From assembly GCA_003663535.1 (NCBI GenBank), contig QMUE01000055.1, positions 1 through 7,290 on the forward strand: a stretch of DNA of 7,290 nt. The letters are read 5' to 3'. The notes beneath the pieces were generated by a model that was given only the letters and a program-made list of their open reading frames with translations, did not search any database and was not told the origin of the DNA. The position numbers and the translations under genes were made by a program. This stretch comes from Thermococci archaeon (GTDB taxonomy: Archaea; Methanobacteriota_B; Thermococci; Thermococcales; Thermococcaceae). This document shows positions 1 to 5,718 of this stretch, one piece after another. The first letter of the stretch is position 1, and every line of letters begins with the position of its first letter.

Positions 1-31
1 AGTGCTCAACCCAAGATTAAGGAGGCTATGA
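1..31 (+). CDS. C-terminal end of an Opp/Dpp-type ABC transporter permease (partial)
   Basis: Frame 2 reads VLNPRLRRL and then TGA at 29-31. A tail of the form (D/N)PRLR followed by basic residues is the usual C-terminus of the DppC/OppC inner permease of peptide/oligosaccharide ABC importers. The location directly before the two ATPase genes fits the standard order permease-permease-DppD-DppF. Only nine residues are visible, so the call rests on this short motif plus context. The rest of the gene lies upstream of the window. The gap to the next start codon is only 11 bp, so they are probably co-transcribed. Confidence 0.6.
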   Translation, partial: VLNPRLRRL

Positions 32-36
32 GGTGG
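30..36 (+). promoter_or_regulatory. Ribosome binding site for the DppD-like gene
   Basis: GAGGTGG overlaps the permease stop codon and lies 6 nt before the ATG at 43. It is a good match to the archaeal anti-Shine-Dalgarno sequence (CACCTC) and supports this start. Confidence 0.75.
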
Positions 37-42
37 TAAAAA

Positions 43-1002
43 ATGACGAAAAATGTCCTTGAAGTTCGCAACCTCAAGATGTACTACTTCACTAACAGAG
101 GTATGGTGAGAGCAGTTGATGACATAAGTTTTGACCTCAAGAAAGGGGAAGTCTTAGGACTTGCTGGTGAGAGTGGCTGTGGTAAATCTTCCCTTGGGTT
201 TACCCTTATAGGCATGCCAACTCCCCCTGGAAAAATCATTGATGGAAGCATAAAAATCGATGGAAGAGAAATAGTAGGCCTTCCAGACAACGTGCTGAGA
301 AAAGAGATTCGTTGGCAAAAGATATCCATGATATTCCAAGGCGCCATGAATGCCCTCAATCCGGTCTACACAGTCGGTTATCAAATGATAGAGCCCCTTA
401 TGTACCAAAAAGGCATGAACAAAGAAGAGGCGATTGACAAGGCCCAGAAATACCTTGAACTCGTTGGGCTTGACCCAGAGATCGTATACCGCTACCCTCA
501 CGAACTTTCAGGGGGTATGAAGCAACGTGTTGTCATAGCCACAGCCCTCCTCCTTGAACCCGAAGTAGTCATAGCAGACGAACCAACCACAGCTCTTGAC
601 GTCGTTGTTCAAGCCCAGATCGTCAATATGATGAAAAAGTTGAAAAAGGAGCTGGGCCTTTCGATGATATTCATCACCCATGATCTAAGCATTCTTGCGG
701 AGATAAGCGACAAGATTGCAATAATGTATGCAGGTAAAATTGTCGAGATTGGCGACAGCGAAAAAGTATACTATGAACCAGCACACCCGTACACCCAAAA
801 ACTTCTCGCAGCTATACCAAGACTCCACGAAGATTTGAAGAAACTCGAATTCATTCCAGGACAACCACCCAATCTCATCAAACCCCCTAATGGCTGCCGT
901 TTCCACCCTAGATGCCCCTATGTTATGCAGGTCTGCAAAGAGCAAGAACCTGGATTGAAAGAGGTTGATAAAGATCATTACGCTGCATGCTGGTTACTGT
1001 GA
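43..1002 (+). CDS. dppD: Opp/Dpp-family ABC transporter ATP-binding protein (DppD-like)
   Basis: One of two ATPases that power import of peptides or oligosaccharides through an Opp/Dpp-type membrane channel; it acts on the cytoplasmic face. All nucleotide-binding elements are visible in the 319-residue product: Walker A GESGCGKSS at 42-50, Q-loop Q99, signature LSGGMKQR at 155-162, Walker B VVIADE at 175-180 with catalytic E180, D-loop ALD at 184-186 and H-loop H213. The C-terminal oligo_HPY-type extension (about 235-319) carries C285, C291, C298 and C316, a CX5CX6CX17C pattern like that reported to hold a [4Fe-4S] cluster in some bacterial Dpp/Opp ATPases. Length is normal for the family. 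Family members in Thermococcales include cellobiose and other sugar transporters as well as peptide transporters, so the substrate cannot be assigned here. The symbol denotes the subunit type only. It lies 10 bp before its partner gene. Confidence 0.93.
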   Translation: MTKNVLEVRNLKMYYFTNRGMVRAVDDISFDLKKGEVLGLAGESGCGKSSLGFTLIGMPTPPGKIIDGSIKIDGREIVGLPDNVLRKEIRWQKISMIFQGAMNALNPVYTVGYQMIEPLMYQKGMNKEEAIDKAQKYLELVGLDPEIVYRYPHELSGGMKQRVVIATALLLEPEVVIADEPTTALDVVVQAQIVNMMKKLKKELGLSMIFITHDLSILAEISDKIAIMYAGKIVEIGDSEKVYYEPAHPYTQKLLAAIPRLHEDLKKLEFIPGQPPNLIKPPNGCRFHPRCPYVMQVCKEQEPGLKEVDKDHYAACWLL

Positions 1003-1006
1003 GGTG
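1001..1006 (+). promoter_or_regulatory. Ribosome binding site for the DppF-like gene
   Basis: GAGGTG overlaps the TGA stop (1000-1002) of the preceding ATPase and lies 6 nt before the ATG at 1013. This arrangement suggests translational coupling of the two ATPase subunits. Confidence 0.75.
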
Positions 1007-1012
1007 TGAAAA

Positions 1013-2020
1013 ATGACCGAACCAGTACTTAAAGTTGAAAACCTTAAGAAATACTTCTCCATCAAGAAAGGCTTCATTGATACTCTTAAAGGTACTCCTC
1101 AGAAGATAGTTCATGCCGTTGACAGAATAAGCTTTGAGATATATCACCAACAGGTCTTTGCCCTCGTTGGTGAGAGTGGCTGTGGTAAATCCACCACCGG
1201 AAAACTCATTGTAAAGCTCCTAGAGCCTACAGATGGCAAGATATACCTTAGAGGTCAAGACGTCACTGACATCAAAACCAAAGAAGAAGTTCTTGAATAC
1301 AGAAGAAAGGTCCAAATGATATTCCAAGATCCCTTCAGTTCACTAAACCCACGATTTAGGATATTTGATGTCTTGGAAGAACCCCTCCTTATTCATGGAA
1401 TAGGTGAAACCAAAGCAGAACGTGAAGAACTAATCTACAAAGCACTTGAAATGGTTAAGATTATACCCCCCGAAGACTACATAGGTAGAAACCCTCACAT
1501 GCTCTCAGGGGGACAAAGACAAAGAGTGGCAATAGCGAGAGCCCTCATCCTAAATCCAACATTTATAGTAGCTGATGAACCAGTATCAATGCTTGATGTT
1601 TCAATTAGAGCAGAGATTCTTGAATTAATGAAAGATCTCAAAGAGAAGATGGGTGTTACATACCTTTACATCACCCATGATCTTTCAACAGCCAGATACT
1701 TTGCAGATTACATTGCAGTTATGTATCTAGGGAGAATTGTCGAAATGGGACCTGCAAAAGTTGTCATTGACAACCCAATACATCCCTACACAAGAGCCTT
1801 GCTTGCAGCAGTGCCAGAACCAATCCCAGAGAGAAGAAATATAATCAAGGAGATCCCAATTAAGGGTGAAGTTCCAAGTGCCGCTAATATACCTCCCGGA
1901 TGCAGATTCCATCCAAGATGTCTTTACGCGGAAAAAGGACTGTGTGATACTAAGCATCCACAATTAGTAGAATACGAGCATAATCACTGGGCTGAGTGCC
2001 ACTTAATTGGAAAGTATTGA
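1013..2020 (+). CDS. dppF: Opp/Dpp-family ABC transporter ATP-binding protein (DppF-like)
   Basis: Second ATPase of the importer, expected to form a heterodimer with the preceding DppD-like subunit. In the 335-residue product Walker A is GESGCGKST at 53-61, Q-loop Q105, signature LSGGQRQR at 164-171, Walker B ends at E189, and H-loop is H222. The D-loop reads SMLD (192-195) instead of the common SALD; this is a mild variation. The insertion before the signature and the HPYTRALL motif near 257-264 are typical of the DppF/OppF type. The C-terminal extension has C297, C303, C311 and C329 (CX5CX7CX17C), matching the partner's cysteine layout. Both ATP sites look catalytically complete. The substrate (peptide or sugar oligomer) is not determined; the periplasmic-type binding protein and permeases lie upstream of the window. 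A T-rich tract follows the gene. Confidence 0.93.
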   Translation: MTEPVLKVENLKKYFSIKKGFIDTLKGTPQKIVHAVDRISFEIYHQQVFALVGESGCGKSTTGKLIVKLLEPTDGKIYLRGQDVTDIKTKEEVLEYRRKVQMIFQDPFSSLNPRFRIFDVLEEPLLIHGIGETKAEREELIYKALEMVKIIPPEDYIGRNPHMLSGGQRQRVAIARALILNPTFIVADEPVSMLDVSIRAEILELMKDLKEKMGVTYLYITHDLSTARYFADYIAVMYLGRIVEMGPAKVVIDNPIHPYTRALLAAVPEPIPERRNIIKEIPIKGEVPSAANIPPGCRFHPRCLYAEKGLCDTKHPQLVEYEHNHWAECHLIGKY

Positions 2021-2030
2021 CTCTTTACAT

Positions 2031-2050
2031 CTTTATTTTTCATTTTTTCC
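2031..2050 (+). terminator. Probable T-tract terminator of the ABC transporter operon
   Basis: Directly after the DppF stop codon there are three close T runs (TTT, TTTTT and TTTTTT) between 2032 and 2048. Archaeal RNA polymerase can stop at such oligo-U tracts without a hairpin. The same AT-rich stretch could also contain a weak TATA box for the next gene, with CTTTACATC (2023-2031) as one candidate, so read-through or a new start are both possible. Confidence 0.5.
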
Positions 2051-2057
2051 TAGTTTG

Positions 2058-2067
2058 AAGGTGATCC
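2058..2067 (+). promoter_or_regulatory. Strong Shine-Dalgarno site fixing the start at 2070
   Basis: AAGGTGATCC is an extended complement to the archaeal 16S rRNA 3' end (GGATCACCTCC). It lies just before the ATG at 2070. This decides the start against an in-frame TTG at 2007, which lies inside the dppF gene and has no such site. Confidence 0.75.
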
Positions 2068-2069
2068 TG

Positions 2070-2567
2070 ATGAGTAAGCTTAAGGATGGTCTTACTTATC
2101 CTCCAATCAAAGCAGGGTTCATATTGCTGTTCATAGCATTTGTGCTGTCTCTGGGAGCATCTTACAATGTTCTCAGGGAAGAAACTTGGACTGGGATTTG
2201 GAAGCCTGGCAACTACACTCTAGGAGAGGAAATGGAAAATTCTGTGGATATAGTTAGCAGAACTCTTAAAATCTCCTCAGATAATGCCTCAGTTAAAATA
2301 GCTACAGAAGATAGTGAGAATACTTATACCTTGTCTGGAGATACCAAGATACTCCATCCTACCTCAAGAGTATCAATCCTAGTCGAAATTGGAGAGGTCA
2401 CATACTCTTATACTATAAAATGGGTTGATTATCCTTATACCTATCTCAGCCTTCCCGCATTTTTCATCATGATAGTGGGGAGTGTTCTAGCAATTAGGGG
2501 CTACTTCAGTTTTCTGGAGTCCTTGAAAGAAGAAAAACTACAAAAAAAAAGGAGGAGAGTAAAATGA
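2070..2567 (+). CDS. Uncharacterised two-helix membrane protein with an external domain
   Basis: I do not recognise this 165-residue protein. It has a hydrophobic helix at about 14-31, a polar domain at about 32-122, a second helix at about 125-143, and a strongly basic tail ending KKRRRVK. By the positive-inside rule both ends are cytoplasmic and the middle domain faces outside. That domain is rich in alternating hydrophobic/polar residues (probably beta strands) and holds two N-glycosylation sequons, NYT at N48 and NAS at N72, consistent with exposure. It has no cysteine and no recognisable catalytic motif. The ATG at 2070 was chosen for its near-perfect Shine-Dalgarno site. The gene overlaps nadE by 4 bp (ATGA), so the two are co-transcribed and probably translationally coupled. 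A run of nine A near its 3' end could cause slippage. Membrane anchoring, sensing or assisting the neighbouring transporter are only guesses. Confidence 0.8.
   Translation: MSKLKDGLTYPPIKAGFILLFIAFVLSLGASYNVLREETWTGIWKPGNYTLGEEMENSVDIVSRTLKISSDNASVKIATEDSENTYTLSGDTKILHPTSRVSILVEIGEVTYSYTIKWVDYPYTYLSLPAFFIMIVGSVLAIRGYFSFLESLKEEKLQKKRRRVK
2542..2550 (+). other. Nine-A homopolymer at the membrane protein/nadE junction
   Basis: The run lies in frame as A AAA AAA followed by AGG, a slippery configuration, and is followed at once by the GGAGGAGAG ribosome binding site of nadE. One added A in the transcript, or a -1 ribosomal shift, would carry translation through five sense codons into nadE. No direct evidence of slippage is available from sequence alone. 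Confidence 0.5.
2551..2559 (+). promoter_or_regulatory. Ribosome binding site for nadE
   Basis: GGAGGAGAG lies 4 nt before the ATG at 2564 and within the last codons of the upstream membrane protein gene. Together with the ATGA overlap it supports the chosen nadE start and translational coupling. Confidence 0.75.
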
Positions 2568-3328
2568 GGTCCTTAGATTATGCAGAAGTTATAAGTAAAT
2601 TAGTTTCTTTTATACAAGAAAAAGTTGAAGAATCCAACGTCAAGGGAGTAATTTTAGGGATTAGTGGTGGAGTAGACAGTGCCACCGTAGCATACCTCGC
2701 AACCAAGGCAATTGGAAAAGAAAAAGTTTTGGGACTTGTGATGCCCTATTATATGAACAAAGATGTAGAAGATGCTCTTTTGGTATGTAATAACCTCGGG
2801 ATAAATTACAAGGTTATAAATATAAAAAGCATTGTAAACGAGTTTGAGAAAAATTTAGGTTTTGAATTGAACAATGTTTCCAAAGGAAACATAATGGCGA
2901 GAATTAGGATGATTCTCCTTTATGCTCACGCGAACTCTAAAAATTACCTTGTTCTAGGAACTTCCAATAGGAGCGAGTTTTTAACCGGATATTTCACCAA
3001 ATGGGGAGATTCAGCAAGTGACTACGCACCGTTAATCAATCTGTATAAAACTGAAGTTTGGAACATTGCAAGGATATTGGAAGTTCCAAGTGAAATAATA
3101 AATAAAAAGCCAAGTGCTGGTCTTTGGGAAGGGCAAACCGATGAAAAAGACCTGGGAATAACCTACAAGCTATTAGATGAAATCCTCTACAGATTAGTCG
3201 ATTTAAAAATGAAGAAAGAAAATATTGCAAGGGATTTAAATATCCCCCTTAAAAAGGTGGAATACGTAGAGTCTCTAATCAAGAAAAGCGAGCATAAACG
3301 CAAACTTCCACTCGGGCCAGAAATTTAA
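2564..3328 (+). CDS. nadE: NH3-dependent NAD+ synthetase
   Basis: Catalyses the last step of NAD+ synthesis: ATP-driven amidation of nicotinic acid adenine dinucleotide through an adenylated intermediate (EC 6.3.1.5), in the cytoplasm. The 254-residue length fits the ammonia-using type, because no N-terminal nitrilase-like glutaminase domain is present. Visible motifs are the PP-loop ATPase SGGVDS at 34-39, the NIMARIRM segment at 109-116, LGTSNRSE at 131-138 with a probable Mg2+-binding E138, the F(T)KWGD segment at 144-149, and [13 protein letters not shown] at 182-194, all hallmarks of NadE. The C-terminus has the expected basic HKRKLP stretch. Its start overlaps the upstream membrane protein gene by 4 bp, and only 12 bp separate it from the downstream transporter, so the three form an operon. 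The enzyme uses free ammonia and so draws on the same pool as the convergent glnA product. Confidence 0.96.
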   Translation: MRSLDYAEVISKLVSFIQEKVEESNVKGVILGISGGVDSATVAYLATKAIGKEKVLGLVMPYYMNKDVEDALLVCNNLGINYKVINIKSIVNEFEKNLGFELNNVSKGNIMARIRMILLYAHANSKNYLVLGTSNRSEFLTGYFTKWGDSASDYAPLINLYKTEVWNIARILEVPSEIINKKPSAGLWEGQTDEKDLGITYKLLDEILYRLVDLKMKKENIARDLNIPLKKVEYVESLIKKSEHKRKLPLGPEI

Positions 3329-3334
3329 GGAGGT
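3328..3334 (+). promoter_or_regulatory. Ribosome binding site supporting a TTG start
   Basis: AGGAGGT begins within the nadE stop codon and lies 6 nt before the TTG at 3341. The strength and spacing of this site make TTG the likely start of the transporter gene; the first in-frame ATG comes only after most of the first helix. Confidence 0.75.
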
Positions 3335-3340
3335 AAAAAC

Positions 3341-4180
3341 TTGAAAAAAGGCTATATTTTGGTTTTTTTAGCTGCCAGCATGTGGGGAACTCTTGGAATT
3401 TTTGCTAAGTTGCTCTATCAGTTTAACCTAGATCCTTTCACCATTACATTCTATCGAACACTAATTGCATTTTCTATCCTTCTACTATATAACTACTCAA
3501 ATGACTTTCAAATAAAAAGACATAGACTGCCCTTCTATGCACTTTATGGTTTTTTTGCAGTATTTTTGTTTTACATCTTATACTTCTACACAGTAAAGAT
3601 CTCCTCCGTATCATTTGCAGTACTTCTCCTTTATTCCGCCCCTGTTTATTCCACCATTCTAGGTTATGCATTATTTAAAGAAAAAATAACCAAAGCAAAG
3701 ATTTTAGCTTTAGTCATAGTAATATTTGGGGTTTTTCTGGTTGCGAATCTTGATCACTGGAATACAAATAAGATTGCCACCGTGTTGGGTCTGCTCTCGG
3801 GACTAACATATGCACTTTATGGCATTTTGGCCAAAGTTGCTGTAAGAGATGAAAAACCAGAAGAGGCCCTTCTTTACACAATTGGTTTTGGGACATTGTT
3901 TTTAGCACCATTTTCTCATTTTAAAATACCCTATGAGTCTCTCCCCTACCTATTTGGACTTGCATTCTTTCCAACAGTTTTAGGGTATATTCTTTATAAC
4001 AAGGCTCTTCAGGAAGTCGAGGTTAGTAAAGCATCTATAATATCTACAGTAGAACCAGTAGTAGCTTTAATTCTAGCATATTTAATATTCCGTGAAACAT
4101 TAACACCAAAACAAATGGTAGGGGCGGTTTTCATAATCTTAGGATCGCTCATCCTCCATATCGAAGAAAAAAGAGTTTAA
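3341..4180 (+). CDS. EamA/DMT-superfamily ten-helix membrane transporter
   Basis: A drug/metabolite-transporter-type permease of 279 residues. Ten hydrophobic segments can be seen, near 5-25, 33-50, 64-84, 88-112, 118-135, 145-165, 176-193, 200-220, 228-249 and 256-274. The two halves are internal repeats, each ending in the EamA signature: S88 to the FKEKIT stretch near 112-117, and S229 through VEPVVALILAYLIFRETLT ending at 255. Family members are mostly exporters of amino acids or other small metabolites, and substrates cannot be read from sequence. The gene starts at TTG behind a strong Shine-Dalgarno site, 12 bp after nadE. Co-transcription with nadE suggests, without proving, a link to NAD precursors or a nitrogen metabolite. 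Its stop codon overlaps the opposing glnA stop, so its transcript must end inside glnA; a T-rich stretch at 4276-4284 is one possible end point. Confidence 0.9.
   Translation: MKKGYILVFLAASMWGTLGIFAKLLYQFNLDPFTITFYRTLIAFSILLLYNYSNDFQIKRHRLPFYALYGFFAVFLFYILYFYTVKISSVSFAVLLLYSAPVYSTILGYALFKEKITKAKILALVIVIFGVFLVANLDHWNTNKIATVLGLLSGLTYALYGILAKVAVRDEKPEEALLYTIGFGTLFLAPFSHFKIPYESLPYLFGLAFFPTVLGYILYNKALQEVEVSKASIISTVEPVVALILAYLIFRETLTPKQMVGAVFIILGSLILHIEEKRV
4167..4172 (-). terminator. Possible T6 terminator of glnA inside the EamA gene
   Basis: On the minus strand a run of six T lies 4 nt after the glnA stop codon. It is formed by the GAA-AAA-AGA codons at the end of the opposing transporter gene. 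Such U tracts can suffice for termination in archaea. The call rests only on this run and its location. Confidence 0.4.
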
Positions 4181-5499
4181 ACATAAAAATACCTCTCTAA
4201 TTCCCATTCAGTAACCTCTATACTGTCCATAGCTATTCCCTTTCTTTCTAGGTATTCTTGATAAGCCTCCCACTCTTTTGTTTTATATTTAATGAAGTTA
4301 TGATATGCTTTACCAAGTGCCTCTTTAACAACCTTATCTTTTTTAAGAGCTTCAAGTGCTACGGCTAGAGTTGAAGGTAATGTCTCCACTCCTAACAAAG
4401 CACGTGCCTTATCATCTAATTCATATAAGTTCTCTTCCACATGTGCAAATGGTTCTATTTGCCGCCTTATACCATCCATTCCAGCTTTCAAAACTACAGC
4501 AAACGCAAAATATGGATTTGTACTTGGGTCAGGGGCCCTATACTCAATTCTTGCACTACTCCCTTTATATGCAGGTATTCTCACTAAAGCACTCCTATTT
4601 GCATACCCCCAAGATATGTAAACTGGGGCTTCATATCCCGGAACCAATCTTTTGTATGAGTTAACAGTTGGATTTGTAATTGCTGTCAGAGCTTTTGCAT
4701 GCTCCAAAATCCCCCCTATAAAGTAGAGGGCTTCTTCACTCACCCCATTATCACCAATGAAAATGTTCTTTCCGTCATTCCAAAGGCTTATGTGAAGATG
4801 CATCCCATTACCTGGTTGCCCAAAGAGTGGTTTTGGCATGAATGTGGCATAAAGTCCATAACTCTCTGCAACCGCCTTAACCAAATACTTAAACCTAACT
4901 ATGTTATCTGCCGTGGTTAATGCATCTGCAAATCTAAAATCTATTTCATGCTGCCCTGGGCCAACTTCATGATGTAATACTTCTGGAATCAACTTAAATG
5001 AAGGCATATAGTGAGCTATTACCCTTTTTATTTCCCTTGCCTTATCCAAACTTAGTAAATCAAAGTATCCCCCACCATCTGGAAGCTTGAGTTCCCATGA
5101 TCCATTTTTCTCAAATAAGTAGAACTCGGGTTCTGCACCTATATATGCTGTTAGCCCTTCTTTTTGTAACTCCTCAGTAACTGATTTTAGTATTCTTCTG
5201 GGATCTGCATAATAGGGTTCCCTATTTTTGTATATGTATCCAAATACTTTCGCTACCCCCTCCCAAGGGACTTCAACATAAGTATCTGGATCTGCCTTAA
5301 ATGTAAGATCACTGTCTTCTATTCCTTGAAACCCTGGAACTGATGATCCATCAAATGAAATTCCCTCTTTCACGACATCTTCATATCGTTCTATTGGCAC
5401 TTCCATTCCCTTGGCCATTCCATCTATATCCACAAATACAAGCTGAAGAAATCGTGATTTGCCTGAAAACACGCTTTTAACGGATTTTATTTCGTTCAT
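4177..5499 (-). CDS. glnA: Glutamine synthetase, type I
   Basis: Makes glutamine from glutamate, ammonia and ATP (EC 6.3.1.2) in the cytoplasm; type I enzymes are dodecamers. The 440-residue product has all the active-site elements: FDGSSVPGF at 49-57 with D50; GAEPEFYLF at 121-129 with metal ligands E123 and E125; EVGPGQHEIDF at 178-188 with E178 and E185; NGMHLHIS at 231-238 with H234; the NPTVNSYKRLVPGYE segment at 276-290 with R284 and E290; ANRS at 300-303 with R302; and R307, E319 and R321. Length and C-terminal layout resemble the GSI-alpha group (Bacillus-like), without the E. coli-type insertion. The residue matching B. subtilis feedback arginine R62 is Gly59. The start is supported by AAGGTGA (5507-5513), 7 nt upstream. 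It is transcribed alone, divergent from the UPF0216 gene, and ends on a TTAA shared with the EamA gene. Confidence 0.97.
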   Translation of the reverse strand: MNEIKSVKSVFSGKSRFLQLVFVDIDGMAKGMEVPIERYEDVVKEGISFDGSSVPGFQGIEDSDLTFKADPDTYVEVPWEGVAKVFGYIYKNREPYYADPRRILKSVTEELQKEGLTAYIGAEPEFYLFEKNGSWELKLPDGGGYFDLLSLDKAREIKRVIAHYMPSFKLIPEVLHHEVGPGQHEIDFRFADALTTADNIVRFKYLVKAVAESYGLYATFMPKPLFGQPGNGMHLHISLWNDGKNIFIGDNGVSEEALYFIGGILEHAKALTAITNPTVNSYKRLVPGYEAPVYISWGYANRSALVRIPAYKGSSARIEYRAPDPSTNPYFAFAVVLKAGMDGIRRQIEPFAHVEENLYELDDKARALLGVETLPSTLAVALEALKKDKVVKEALGKAYHNFIKYKTKEWEAYQEYLERKGIAMDSIEVTEWELERYFYV

Positions 5500-5506
5500 T
5501 TTTATC

Positions 5507-5513
5507 TCACCTT
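5507..5513 (-). promoter_or_regulatory. Ribosome binding site for glnA
   Basis: Read on the minus strand this is AAGGTGA, 7 nt before the ATG (5499-5497). It fits the archaeal anti-Shine-Dalgarno sequence and supports the chosen start. Confidence 0.75.
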
Positions 5514-5559
5514 AATGCTATTATTTTCATTATTGGCTCAAATTTTTATACAATGTTTA

Positions 5560-5575
5560 TAATATAAGCTTTTCC
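5560..5575 (-). promoter_or_regulatory. glnA promoter (BRE plus TATA box)
   Basis: On the minus strand GGAAAAGC (BRE, 5575-5568) is followed by TTATATTA (TATA box, 5567-5560). Transcription would begin roughly 25 nt downstream, near 5538, giving a leader of about 40 nt that includes the Shine-Dalgarno site. The TATA region overlaps the perfect 11-bp palindrome TTATAATATAA (5557-5567), which could be incidental. A second, weaker AT-rich box (TGTATAAAAAT, 5552-5542) lies closer to the gene. Confidence 0.65.
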
Positions 5576-5617
5576 AATGAACTATCGTCAGAATGGCAAT
5601 TTCTAATTTTTCTACCA

Positions 5618-5669
5618 TTTATATGTACAAAAGCAGCGACATTAGGATGTATTTTTAACTTTTATATGT
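5618..5669. repeat. Two direct copies of TTTATATGT in the divergent intergenic region
   Basis: TTTATATGT occurs at 5618-5626 and again at 5661-5669, 43 bp apart (about four helical turns), between the glnA and UPF0216 promoters. Each could be an extra TATA box or part of an operator. The motif is AT-rich, so chance is a real explanation. Confidence 0.35.
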
Positions 5670-5681
5670 CAACAACTTTTA

Positions 5682-5698
5682 GGAAAAAGCTTTTTATC
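5682..5698 (+). promoter_or_regulatory. Promoter of the UPF0216 gene (BRE plus TATA), probably leaderless
   Basis: GGAAAAAGC (BRE, 5682-5690) is followed by TTTTTATC (TATA, 5691-5698). The expected transcription start about 25 nt downstream falls on or next to the ATG at 5719. No Shine-Dalgarno site precedes that ATG, so a leaderless mRNA is likely. The element sits in an imperfect palindrome, 5681-5700, whose core AAAAAGCTTTTT is perfect. Confidence 0.65.
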
Positions 5699-5718
5699 CT
5701 TGCCTCAAAGATTCAATC

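Noticed and set aside
1..39. Frame-1 reading SAQPKIKEAMRW ending at the TAA at 37-39 as the upstream gene
   Set aside because: Frame 2 gives the typical permease tail NPRLRRL and stops before the ribosome binding site, which fits the operon better.
84..1963. Minus-strand open frames opposite the ABC ATPase genes
   Set aside because: They mirror highly conserved coding sequence on the other strand and show no promoter, ribosome binding site or recognisable protein family.
2007..2069. In-frame TTG at 2007 as an upstream start for the two-helix membrane protein
   Set aside because: It lies inside the end of dppF and lacks a ribosome binding site, while the ATG at 2070 has a near-perfect one. 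The extra residues would add an unnatural N-terminal extension.
4420..4426. Adenylylation control of GlnA at Tyr359 (NLYEL)
   Set aside because: The tyrosine context slightly resembles E. coli, but the surrounding sequence and length match the GSI-alpha group, and archaea of this type are not known to use the adenylylation system.
4356..4920. Plus-strand open frames of 102 and 73 codons within glnA
   Set aside because: They are antisense to a strongly conserved enzyme gene, have no ribosome binding sites, and give low-complexity, non-protein-like sequences.
5500..5718. A small RNA or riboswitch in the glnA leader region
   Set aside because: The predicted leader is only about 40 nt and shows no stable stem-loop by eye. 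The longer region is AT-rich promoter DNA.
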